From Rubrobacter sp. (GTDB taxonomy: Bacteria; Actinomycetota; Rubrobacteria; Rubrobacterales; Rubrobacteraceae), in the NCBI GenBank assembly GCA_016781775.1, contig JADDPR010000545.1:1-15571 (forward strand): DNA of 15,571 bases, written 5' to 3'. The position numbers were made by a program, and so were the translations under genes. The notes under the pieces are model-generated. The model searched no databases. It worked only from the letters and a program-made list of their open reading frames with translations, and was not told where the DNA came from. Positions within the stretch are counted from its first letter, which is position 1; each line of letters starts with the position of its first letter. This document shows positions 7,871 through 15,164 of this stretch, one piece after another.

Positions 7871-8521
7871 TCACCGGCTCCGGACGAACGCCTCCAGCTC
7901 GGGGTCGGTGAAGTCGTGGACGACGAGACGAACGCCCAGGCGCCCAAGCTTCCCGGGGTCGTGGGTCGAAGCGACGCCGACCGTAGGGATGCCGGCGGTA
8001 ACGGAGGAGGCGATGCCCGAGGGCGAGTCCTCGAAGGCCAACGCCTCCCCGGCCGCGACGCCCAGGGCATCGAGGGCGGCCCGGTAGGGCGCGGGGTCCG
8101 GCTTCCCCACCCCGACGTCGTCCGCCAGGATCACGGTCTCGAAGACCTCGTCGAGATCCAGGGCGCGAAGCACGGCCAGGACGTTCTCCTTCGGGGCGTT
8201 CGTGACGAGGGCGACCTCGAGCCCCATCCCCTTCCCCCGCTCGATAAAGCCCACGAGGCCGGGCAAAGGCTCCAGGGCGGCGGCGCGCTCTCGGAAGTCG
8301 GCCTCCTTCGCCTCGATCATGGCGCGCCCCTCCTCCTCGGAGAGATTGGGGAGAAACTCGGCGACGATGTCCGGGTTGAGGCGGCCGCTGATCCTCTCCT
8401 GGTAGAACGCCCAGTCGACATCGTACCCGTGGGGCCTCAGCAACCCCGCCCAGGTCGGATGATGGACGGAGTCGGTCTCGGCCAGCGTGCCGTCGAGGTC
8501 GAAGAGAAGGGCTTTGAGCAT
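7871..8521 (-). CDS. HAD-superfamily hydrolase, beta-phosphoglucomutase-like
   Basis: This 216-residue HAD phosphatase or phosphomutase has a helical cap. Motif I is FDLDGT with nucleophile D8 and acid/base D10. Motif II is T107 in LVTNAP, motif III is K140 in GKPDP, and motif IV is E164-D165 in FEDSPSG. H20 and W24 after motif I occur at the same spacing as in beta-phosphoglucomutase, which would interconvert beta-glucose 1- and 6-phosphates, but phosphatases of this subfamily look similar. Proximity to the GH31 enzyme fits sugar metabolism, although it is convergent with that operon (10 nt between stops). A TATGCT hexamer sits 6 nt before ATG 8521 with no Shine-Dalgarno, suggesting a leaderless mRNA. 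Exact substrate is uncertain. Confidence 0.9.
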   Translation of the reverse strand: MLKALLFDLDGTLAETDSVHHPTWAGLLRPHGYDVDWAFYQERISGRLNPDIVAEFLPNLSEEEGRAMIEAKEADFRERAAALEPLPGLVGFIERGKGMGLEVALVTNAPKENVLAVLRALDLDEVFETVILADDVGVGKPDPAPYRAALDALGVAAGEALAFEDSPSGIASSVTAGIPTVGVASTHDPGKLGRLGVRLVVHDFTDPELEAFVRSR

Positions 8522-8528
8522 CGCGCCA

Positions 8529-8534
8529 GCATAA
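8529..8534 (-). promoter_or_regulatory. Putative -10 element, leaderless HAD gene
   Basis: TATGCT (8534 to 8529 on the minus strand) matches TANNNT and is followed by exactly six bases (GGCGCG) and the HAD ATG. A transcript starting about 7 nt after the hexamer would begin at the start codon. No -35 match was seen. Confidence 0.4.
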
Positions 8535-8569
8535 AGCCCCCGCCCCGAAGAATCTAGCGCGAGGGGGCT
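8535..8569 (-). terminator. Possible terminator after the small membrane protein
   Basis: On the minus strand AGCCCCC (8569-8563) can pair with GGGGGCT (8541-8535), with 21 nt between them, followed by TTAT. A competing hairpin, GGGGG-ATAG-CCCCC (8576-8563), uses the same bases. It would separate the membrane-protein transcript from the HAD gene. The T-run is short, so confidence is modest. Confidence 0.35.
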
Positions 8570-8587
8570 ATCCCCCGCCGGAAGCCC

Positions 8588-8947
8588 CTACGGGCCGTGG
8601 TACAGAAACAGGTTCAGGGCACGAGTAATGATGAGCAGAGCGCCTATGTAGAGCAGGATAAAGTACTGCCCCCGCTCCTGGCCCTTTTTGAGGGGGCTCG
8701 TCTTGTACTCGGCCATGCCGAGCAGGATCGCTATCGCGCAGAGCCCCCACACCCAGTACAAGAGCAGATACCGCGTTCCATCCCCCGGAGCGGGGTTGAG
8801 AGTGGCCCACGCGAAGACCGCCGTGACGAAGAGCGCCAGAAGGATCGAGGCGAGAAACAAAACCTTGTTCGGCCTGCTCCTCCGTCCCCAGGCGAGCCAT
8901 CCCGAGACCATCCCCGGCGAGTCCTTTGTCCTCGTCCTCGTTGCCAT
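8588..8947 (-). CDS. Small three-helix membrane protein, unknown function
   Basis: I do not recognise a family for this 119-residue protein. A basic, cytoplasmic-looking N-terminus (1-27, rich in R/K/T) precedes three hydrophobic segments at about 28-48, 59-79 and 94-116. A positively charged loop (82-92, YKTSPLKKGQE) lies between the last two. By the positive-inside rule the N-terminus and this loop would face the cytoplasm. There is no signal-peptide cleavage site. ATG 8947 is preceded by TAACAT and exactly six bases, a leaderless arrangement. The gene is divergent from the MFS transporter and lies upstream of the HAD gene on the same strand. Codon use matches its neighbours, so it is probably real. 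Confidence 0.75.
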   Translation of the reverse strand: MATRTRTKDSPGMVSGWLAWGRRSRPNKVLFLASILLALFVTAVFAWATLNPAPGDGTRYLLLYWVWGLCAIAILLGMAEYKTSPLKKGQERGQYFILLYIGALLIITRALNLFLYHGP

Positions 8948-8953
8948 GCGCCC

Positions 8954-8959
8954 ATGTTA
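8954..8959 (-). promoter_or_regulatory. Putative -10 element, leaderless small membrane protein gene
   Basis: TAACAT (8959 to 8954, minus strand) fits TANNNT and is separated from ATG 8947 by six bases (GGGCGC). No Shine-Dalgarno lies in the gap, so the mRNA may start at the ATG. It is half of a divergent promoter pair with the element at 9032. Confidence 0.4.
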
Positions 8960-9031
8960 GCAGGCGTGTCGGAGCGCACGCGTGAAAGCTCTTCCCGGCC
9001 CGCTCGTGGCTGCCGTGAGGGGGCCGGGGGA

Positions 9032-9037
9032 TAGAAT
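9032..9037 (+). promoter_or_regulatory. Putative -10 element, leaderless MFS gene
   Basis: TAGAAT is followed by six bases (ATCCCG) and the ATG of the transporter at 9044. It lies in an otherwise GC-rich stretch and matches the TANNNT consensus well. There is no Shine-Dalgarno between it and the start codon, and no clear -35 around 9009-9014. Confidence 0.45.
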
Positions 9038-9043
9038 ATCCCG

Positions 9044-10168
9044 ATGCGTCGACTCCTGATCCTGACCTGCGCGATGGTCCTCGTGGACACCATCTTCTAC
9101 GCGGCGCTCACCCCGCTCGTGCCGTACTTCACCGGAGAGCTCGGGCTCTCGAAGTCGGCGGCCGGCGTTCTGAGCGGGGCGTTCGGGGTGGGGGTCCTGC
9201 TCGGGTCGGCGCCCGCGGGCTACCTAGCGGCCCGGCTCGGGGTGAAGCCCACGGCGCTCCTCGGGCTCGGCCTGATGAGCGCGACGAGCCTCCTCTTCGG
9301 GTTCGCAGAGGCGGGTTGGGCGCTCGTGGGCCTGAGGCTCGCGGCGGGGGTCGGGAGCGCCCTTTCGTGGGTCTCGGCCTTCACGTGGCTCGTGGCGAGT
9401 ACCCCGGAGGAGCGGCGGGGGCAGATGATAGGGACGCTCGTCAGCGCCGCGGTCGTGGGGGCCCTCCTCGGTCCCGCCCTCGGCGGGGCCGCCGCAGCGA
9501 TCGGGATCTCCGTCGCGTTCGCCCTCGTCTCGGCGTTCGGCCTCGCGGTCGCCCTCTGGGTCCTCTTTACCCCCGCCCCCTCCGCCACGGGCTCGGGCTC
9601 GCTCCTCGGGTTCTTCGCCGCGTTCTCGCACCCGAACCTCAGGGTGGGCCTCGCGTTTATAGGGTTCTCCCCCCTCCTCTTCGGCGTGCTCGCGGTGCTC
9701 GCGCCGCTGCAGCTCTCCTCCCTGGGGTGGGGCGCTTTCTACGTGGGCATCGTTTTCCTCGTCGCCGCGGTGTTCGAGTCGGTGATTCACCCCCTCCTCG
9801 GGCGCTGGTCGGACAAGAAGGGCTACCGACCGCCCATCCTCGCCGGCCTCCTCGGCTCCCTGGTCATCCTGGTCCTGCTGCCCTGGGCGGCTACCCCCCT
9901 CCTCGTCGCCCTCCTCGTCGTGCTGGCCGGCGGGGCCTTCAACGCCACGCTCGTCCCCGGCACCTCCATGTTCTCCCGGGCCGCCGAGAAGGCGGGCGTC
10001 GAGGGCGCCCTCGCCTTCGGCGCGACCAACTTCGCCTGGGCCGCGGGCTACGCCCTGGGCGCCTCTTCCGGCGGGATCCTCTCGGACCTCGGCGGAGATC
10101 TCCTCTCCTACTCGGTGCTCGCCGCCGTCTGCTTGCTCGCCCTGCTCCCCATGCGACGACCCGTCTAA
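9044..10168 (+). CDS. Major facilitator superfamily transporter
   Basis: This 374-residue integral membrane protein has about twelve hydrophobic helices, near 4-24, 42-60, 70-88, 93-113, 130-150, 155-176, 201-221, 230-250, 264-280, 284-303, 327-345 and 353-369. An MFS motif-A-like loop follows helix 2 (GYLAARLGVK, 59-68). Its repeat lies in the second half (LLGRWSDKKGYR, 251-262). The compact length and the D15 and P24/P27 in TM1 resemble drug or metabolite exporters, but the substrate cannot be told from sequence. It stands alone, divergent from the small membrane protein and convergent with the ParB-like gene. The start is supported by homology-like TM1 beginning at once and by the -10 hexamer 6 nt upstream. 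Confidence 0.93.
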   Translation: MRRLLILTCAMVLVDTIFYAALTPLVPYFTGELGLSKSAAGVLSGAFGVGVLLGSAPAGYLAARLGVKPTALLGLGLMSATSLLFGFAEAGWALVGLRLAAGVGSALSWVSAFTWLVASTPEERRGQMIGTLVSAAVVGALLGPALGGAAAAIGISVAFALVSAFGLAVALWVLFTPAPSATGSGSLLGFFAAFSHPNLRVGLAFIGFSPLLFGVLAVLAPLQLSSLGWGAFYVGIVFLVAAVFESVIHPLLGRWSDKKGYRPPILAGLLGSLVILVLLPWAATPLLVALLVVLAGGAFNATLVPGTSMFSRAAEKAGVEGALAFGATNFAWAAGYALGASSGGILSDLGGDLLSYSVLAAVCLLALLPMRRPV

Positions 10169-10191
10169 AAAGCCCCAGGGGAGGACGGGGC
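10167..10191 (-). terminator. Rho-independent terminator for the ParB-like gene
   Basis: On the minus strand GCCCC (10191-10187), a 10-nt loop and GGGGC (10176-10172) are followed by TTTTT (10171-10167). The T-run overlaps the stop codon of the convergent MFS gene. A perfect 12-bp palindrome, AAGAGGCCTCTT (10192-10203), lies next to it and may serve the opposite direction. Confidence 0.5.
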
Positions 10192-10230
10192 AAGAGGCCT
10201 CTTCGGCTCTACGAGCCCTCCGTTCGAGGC

Positions 10231-10755
10231 TCACGGCCACGACCCTGGGTGGCTACAACGCCAGGGCCGTGGTGGCACCGATCGGTCGGTCGCCGACGCC
10301 TCCTTGAACTTCGGCGACCAGAACTCCGTAACCTCGGCGTCTATCCACTCGGCGCCGTGAAAGCATGCCACGCTCACCCGGTGGTGGCCGTCTTCTACAA
10401 AGTAGGCGTCGCCCAGCTTGTAGAGGCTTACCGGGGGCAGCTCCAGCCCGAGACGGAACGCCCTGTCGATGCGCTTCCACCTCTCCCGCGAGAGCCCGCG
10501 CAGCGGCATGAACCCCTCGTCGAACCAGTCGCTCTTGCCGTCGCTGCCGACGATGCGGCTCAACTCGACCGTGCTCCTACCGCGCCGGACGCCGCTGGCC
10601 GCCCCGACCGAGCGCCGCGTCTCCTGAAACGCCAGGAGCTTGCTGGTTCCGGCACTACCCCGCAGCCTCCTCCCGACACCGCGCATCCACGCCCTGCGCC
10701 TGGCAACGGTGAAGTCCCTGTCCACCCCTTCCTCCAGGCTCATCAGGTCCACCAT
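10231..10755 (-). CDS. ParB/Srx-fold (ParB N-terminal-like) protein
   Basis: This is a 174-residue protein with a single recognisable block: SRIVGS (66-71), RWKRIDRAFRLGLELPPVSLYKLGD (92-116 region) and YFVEDGHHRVSVA (118-130). The last block is the ParB/sulfiredoxin-fold nucleotide-binding motif, with G-H-H-R in place of the GxRR/GNHR of other members. There is no helix-turn-helix domain, so it is not a full partition protein, and its function is unknown. The frame extends upstream to 10905, but ATG 10755 has AAAGAGGT upstream, and the stretch before it is low-complexity Arg/Pro sequence typical of non-coding frames. This shorter start is therefore chosen. A basic helix (17-32) precedes the fold and a Pro/Trp-rich tail ends it. 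A terminator follows at 10191-10167. Confidence 0.8.
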   Translation of the reverse strand: MVDLMSLEEGVDRDFTVARRRAWMRGVGRRLRGSAGTSKLLAFQETRRSVGAASGVRRGRSTVELSRIVGSDGKSDWFDEGFMPLRGLSRERWKRIDRAFRLGLELPPVSLYKLGDAYFVEDGHHRVSVACFHGAEWIDAEVTEFWSPKFKEASATDRSVPPRPWRCSHPGSWP

Positions 10756-10789
10756 CGCCACTACCTCTTTTGTTGCTTCGTCCACAAAG

Positions 10790-10795
10790 ATTGTA
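10790..10795 (-). promoter_or_regulatory. Putative -10 element of the ParB-like gene
   Basis: TACAAT (10795 to 10790, minus strand) lies 34 nt upstream of ATG 10755, with an AAAGAGGT Shine-Dalgarno between them. This is a normal leadered arrangement and supports the short start. No convincing -35 was found. Confidence 0.4.
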
Positions 10796-10886
10796 TCGGG
10801 CGTTGCGCTTCGCCGGTAGGGGCGGTGCGGCGACGGCCTTTCCGGGACGGGGCGCCGCGTCGCCGTGTGACCTGCGGGCCTTGCCC

Positions 10887-10926
10887 CTGATCCGTGGCGG
10901 TGCAAATATAAGCCCCGCTGGATCAG
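10887..10926 (+). promoter_or_regulatory. Inverted repeat around an AT-rich promoter core upstream of frmA
   Basis: CTGATCC (10887-10893) and GGATCAG (10920-10926) are perfect 7-bp inverted repeats 26 nt apart. Between them is the only AT-rich patch of the gap, AAATATAAG (10904-10912), which could hold the -10 hexamer TATAAG; TTGCCC at 10881-10886 is a weak -35 candidate. The layout suggests an operator over the frmAB promoter, but a transcript hairpin or chance is possible. Confidence 0.35.
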
Positions 10927-10952
10927 AGACGCGAGAGTTAGGGGAAGGCTAG

Positions 10953-12062
<1,110 letters not shown>

Positions 12063-12072
12063 GGGCGAAGGA

Positions 12073-12924
12073 ATGAGCAACCTCACGACTTCGAGCACAC
12101 ACCGCTGCTTCGGCGGGACCGTGAGCTTCCATGAGCACCGCTCCGAGGCCTGCGACGCCACCATGCGCTTCGCGGTCTACGCCCCGCCGCAAGCCTCAGA
12201 GGGGCCGGTCCCCGTCCTCTACTACCTCGCCGGGCTCACCTCCACGGAGGCCAACTTCATGGAGAAGGCCGGGGCACAAAGGGTCGCCTCCGAGCTCGGC
12301 CTGATGCTCGTCGCCCCCGATACGAGCCCCCGCGGCCTTGACCTCCCAGGGGAGCACGACGACTACGACCTGGGCTCCGGCGCCGGCTTCTACATCGACG
12401 CCACCGCCGAGCCCTGGTCGGGGCACTACAAGATGTACTCCTACGTCACCGGGGAGTTGCCCGGGCTCGTCGAGTCGAGCTTCCCCGCCCGCGCGGACTC
12501 GCGGGGCATCTTCGGCCATTCCATGGGGGGGCACGGCGCCCTTACCATCGCCCTCAAAAACCCGGAGAGGTACCGCAGCGTCTCGGCCTTCGCCCCGATC
12601 TCGGCGCCGGCGCGCGCGCCCTGGGGCAAGAAGATCTTCTCGAACTACCTCGGCCCTGACGAAGAAGCCTGGCGCGAGCACGACGCCTCGGAGCTCGTCA
12701 GGAAGGGCGCCTTCGCCGACGGCCGCACCATCCTCGTGGACCAGGGCACCGGAGATCAGTTTCTCGACGAGCAGCTCTATCCGGGCGTCCTGGAGGAGGC
12801 CTGCGCCGAGGCCGGCCAGCCCCTCACGATACGGCGCCACGAGGGCTACGACCACGGCTACTACTTTATCTCGACCTTCGTAGACGATCACCTGCGCCAC
12901 CACGCGCAAGCGCTGAACGCCTAA
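12073..12924 (+). CDS. frmB: S-formylglutathione hydrolase
   Basis: This cytoplasmic esterase-D-type serine hydrolase splits S-formylglutathione into formate and glutathione, the step after FrmA. The 283-residue protein has the family's normal length and signatures: YYLAGLTSTEANFMEKAG (50-67), APDTSPRG (81-88), nucleophile S150 in GHSMGGHGA, acid D228 in TGDQFL, and base H261 in YDHGYYFI. ATG 12073 follows the frmA stop by 10 nt, with GGGGCGAAGGA just before it, so the two genes form an operon. A strong hairpin ends the transcript at 12939-12977. The pair gives a complete glutathione-dependent formaldehyde-to-formate route; glutathione synthesis genes are not in the window. Confidence 0.96.
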   Translation: MSNLTTSSTHRCFGGTVSFHEHRSEACDATMRFAVYAPPQASEGPVPVLYYLAGLTSTEANFMEKAGAQRVASELGLMLVAPDTSPRGLDLPGEHDDYDLGSGAGFYIDATAEPWSGHYKMYSYVTGELPGLVESSFPARADSRGIFGHSMGGHGALTIALKNPERYRSVSAFAPISAPARAPWGKKIFSNYLGPDEEAWREHDASELVRKGAFADGRTILVDQGTGDQFLDEQLYPGVLEEACAEAGQPLTIRRHEGYDHGYYFISTFVDDHLRHHAQALNA

Positions 12925-12938
12925 AGCCTTCGGACACA

Positions 12939-12977
12939 CGAGTAGGGGGGCGGGGTTATTCCCCGCCCCCCTACTCG
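12939..12977. terminator. Perfect 17-bp hairpin between convergent frmB and glcG-like genes
   Basis: The arm CGAGTAGGGGGGCGGGG (12939-12955), a 5-nt TTATT loop and an exact reverse-complement arm (12961-12977) form a very stable stem. It sits 14 nt after the frmB stop and 15 nt after the opposing stop. There is no T-run on either strand, but position and symmetry suggest a bidirectional terminator. Confidence 0.7.
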
Positions 12978-12992
12978 TCGCTTATGGCCCGT

Positions 12993-13409
12993 TTAGTAGG
13001 CGGCGACGCCCGCTTCCGCGACCTCCTGGTCCTGTTCGATGGTGCCGGTCGAGACGCCGATGGCGCCCATTATGCTGCCGTCGCGCACGAGCGGGATGCC
13101 ACCGGGGAAGACGACGAGACGCCCACCGTGGGCGTCGCTAAGCCCGTAGATCGGGCCGTCCGGCCGGGTCAACTCCTGGAGGCCCCCCGTCTCCCCCTGG
13201 AACGCGATGGCGGTGTAGGCCTTGTTTATCGCGATCGTGATGCTCCCGATGTGCGCGCCGTCCATCCTGACGTGGGCCTTGAGGTTCCCCCCGGCGTCCA
13301 CGACGGCTATGTCCATCGGCTGGCCGATCTCCTCGGCCTTCCTCGCGGCGGCGTCGATGACCCGGCGCGCCTCCTCAAGCGTTATGGTGTCCAGAACCTT
13401 CCCGGCCAT
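12993..13409 (-). CDS. GlcG/HbpS family (haem-degrading domain) protein
   Basis: This 138-residue single-domain protein of the GlcG/HbpS family (Pfam haem-degrading, formerly DUF336) begins with TLEEARRVIDAA. Hallmark segments are VVDAGGNLKAHVRMDGA (36-52), INKAYTA (61-67), FPGGIPL (101-107) and GAIGVSTGTIEQDQEVAEAG (115-134). Some members bind haem or cobalamin, but many are of unknown function, often beside catabolic or transport genes. There is no signal peptide. GGGGAAAGG is placed well before ATG 13409. It starts 30 nt after the upstream substrate-binding-protein gene stops, so the two are probably one operon. No haem-ligand assignment can be made from this sequence alone. Confidence 0.88.
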   Translation of the reverse strand: MAGKVLDTITLEEARRVIDAAARKAEEIGQPMDIAVVDAGGNLKAHVRMDGAHIGSITIAINKAYTAIAFQGETGGLQELTRPDGPIYGLSDAHGGRLVVFPGGIPLVRDGSIMGAIGVSTGTIEQDQEVAEAGVAAY

Positions 13410-13439
13410 GCCTTTCCCCTTTCCCCAGTCGTTAAGAAC

Positions 13440-15062
13440 CTAAGACCCGTTCTTGCGCGACCAGTGCTCCTCCGTAACGTACGTCTCGGCGAGCTCGAGC
13501 GTCGTGGCGTGGGCGACGAAGTTGACGTTCTTGTTCACGGCGTACAGGGCCTGCGGGGCGACCAGGAACAGCGACAGCACCTCGTCGTAGACGAAGCGGT
13601 CGATCTCCGCCGAGAGCGCGCTCTGGCGCTCGGCGTCCGTCTCCTTGGCGAACTGGCCCATCAGCCGGTCGAACTCCGCAACCGGCGGTCCCGTGCGGAA
13701 CGGCCCGCCCTCGCTGTAGAGGTAGTGGTGCATGAAGGCGGGCGGCGCGTCGGCGGAGAGGTCGATCCAGGCGTGCAGGAGCACGTCGAACGGGAGCGCC
13801 ATAACCTTCTCGACGAGCGCGTGCTGGGCCGCGAGAAGTCCCTCGTCCGGGACGACCATGACCTCCACGTCTATGCCCAGAGACTCCCGCAAGTCGCCCT
13901 CCAACATCCGGGCAACGCCCTCCGTGCTGGTCGTCGTGGCGAGCCTCAGCGGGCGTCCCTCGGGCCAGCCGGCCTCCTGGAGGAGCCGCTTCGCCTCCCC
14001 GGGGTCGTGCGGGTAAGGCTCGTTGCCCGGGTAGCCGCCGGCGTAGGCGGGGATGACCCCGGCACTCTGGTGGGCGTAGCCGTTGAAGGCCTCGCTCACG
14101 AGCCGGGCGCGGTCCACGGCAAGGTTCAGCGCCTTGCGGGCCCGCTTGTCGTGCAGGGGCGCGTCCTCGGCGCCGCGGTTGATGAGGCCGAGCAGGATGC
14201 GCATCGAGTCGATGACCTCGAGCTTGGCGTACTCGGAGTTCTGCACCTTCTCGGCGTCCGCCGGGGCGACCTCGGTGACGAGGTCTATCTGGCCCTCGGT
14301 CGTGCACACGAGGTCGAGCGCCTCGGCCGGCGAGATGTCGTTGCGGAAGATGACCTTCTCGAGGCGCGGGCCGCGTTCTTTGTTCCAGTGGTCCTCGAAC
14401 GCCGTGAGGACGACGCGGTCGGTGCGGTCCTCGCGCGTGTCGAGCCAGACGCAGTTAAGCGGGTCGGCCCCCATTATGGCGATCTCGGTGTACAGGGAGG
14501 AGTAGCCCTCGGAGAGGACGAACGGACCGGTGCCCCACGGGCCCGGAGCGTCGATTATTCACCAGTGGCCTTCGCCTGTTCCCAACTTCTTGTAGCCGAA
14601 GCCGATCTCATCCCAGAAGCGCGTGCTCGCGAGGTGGAAGCCGCGGAATTTGCCCAGGATGGCCCCGTCCGGCTCCGGGAAGATCATGCGAACGGTGTAA
14701 TCGTCGATGACCTCGAGCCTCGTGTCCGGATGGAAGTTGAGCGAGGTTCCCGGCGGGTGCGGCGCCCGCCAGCGCTGCACCTCGTAGAAGGCGCGCTTGA
14801 AGCTCCGGACGTCGAACTGCTCGCCGTCCTGGAACGTGATCCCCCGCCTCAAGACGACCTCCAGCGTCGTCTCGTTTATCCAACGGGACTCTTCCATCGC
14901 CGCCCCCACGAGACGACCATCCGGCGTCGTCCGCACCGGCTCTTCCATCGTGTTCCACGTGATGAACAGCCAGTTCAACGCGTTGGGGTCCACAACGTGG
15001 ATCGTACCTACGGGCGTATGCTTCCCGCCCTCCGCCGAGGCTTGCCTGGTAGCTTGTGCCAT
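13440..15062 (-). pseudogene. ABC-type peptide/nickel substrate-binding protein (SBP_bac_5) with one in-frame TGA
   Basis: The 540-codon frame is intact from ATG 15062 to TAG 13442-13440, except for TGA at codon 168 (14561-14559). Both sides are clearly one DppA/OppA-type solute-binding protein. Before it lie WINETTLEVVLRRGITFQDG and FKRAFYEVQRW. After it lie PGPWGTGPFVLSEGY, CTTEGQIDLVTEV, KALNLAVDRARL and EAKRLLQEAGWPEG. No frameshift or other stop is seen, so the gene is either newly inactivated or the TGA is decoded. The N-terminus (MAQATRQASAEGG) has no signal peptide or lipobox. An in-frame TAG at 15101-15099 excludes a longer start, so the protein would be cytoplasmic, odd for a transporter component. 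No permease or ATPase gene is adjacent. An AAGGAGAGGAG Shine-Dalgarno precedes the start. Confidence 0.75.
14527..14561 (-). other. In-frame TGA with downstream hairpin (SECIS-like)
   Basis: On the minus strand TGA (14561-14559) is followed by 12 nt and then CCGG-GCCC-GTG-GGGC-A-CCGG (14546-14527). This is an eight-pair stem with one bulged A and a GTG apical loop. GACG before it can also pair with CGTC after it, with an internal loop. Bacterial SECIS elements lie in this position and carry G/U in the loop. The same bases encode the conserved PGPWGTGP, whose Gly/Pro codons make GC hairpins likely by chance, so the assignment is speculative. Confidence 0.3.
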
Positions 15063-15095
15063 GCTTCTCCTCTCCTTGTGCCCTTTCCGGCACGC

Positions 15096-15123
15096 ATGCT
15101 AACAGAGGGGGACCCCCGCGCAA
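15096..15123 (-). promoter_or_regulatory. Possible promoter of the substrate-binding protein operon
   Basis: TTGCGC (15123-15118), a 16-nt spacer and TAGCAT (15101-15096) on the minus strand lie 33 nt before ATG 15062. The spacer contains GGGGGTCCCCC (15117-15107), a dyad that could bind a regulator. The -35 match is poor. Confidence 0.3.
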
Positions 15124-15164
15124 CCGTAAAAACAGATATTTTGAGGGAGAGCGGAAACCCGGCG

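Noticed and set aside
6652..8070. A 472-codon minus-strand frame opposite the alpha/beta hydrolase
   Set aside because: The plus strand has a complete catalytic triad protein with a membrane anchor; the minus frame has no family signal.
10756..10905. A 50-residue N-terminal extension of the ParB-like protein
   Set aside because: The extension is Arg/Pro/His-rich without structure, and a Shine-Dalgarno and a -10 hexamer fit the shorter start at 10755.
13440..14474. Two separate substrate-binding protein genes split at 14559
   Set aside because: Both halves are in one frame and join through conserved PGPWGTGPF directly after the TGA. The second half has no Shine-Dalgarno at ATG 14474, which lies inside the conserved domain.
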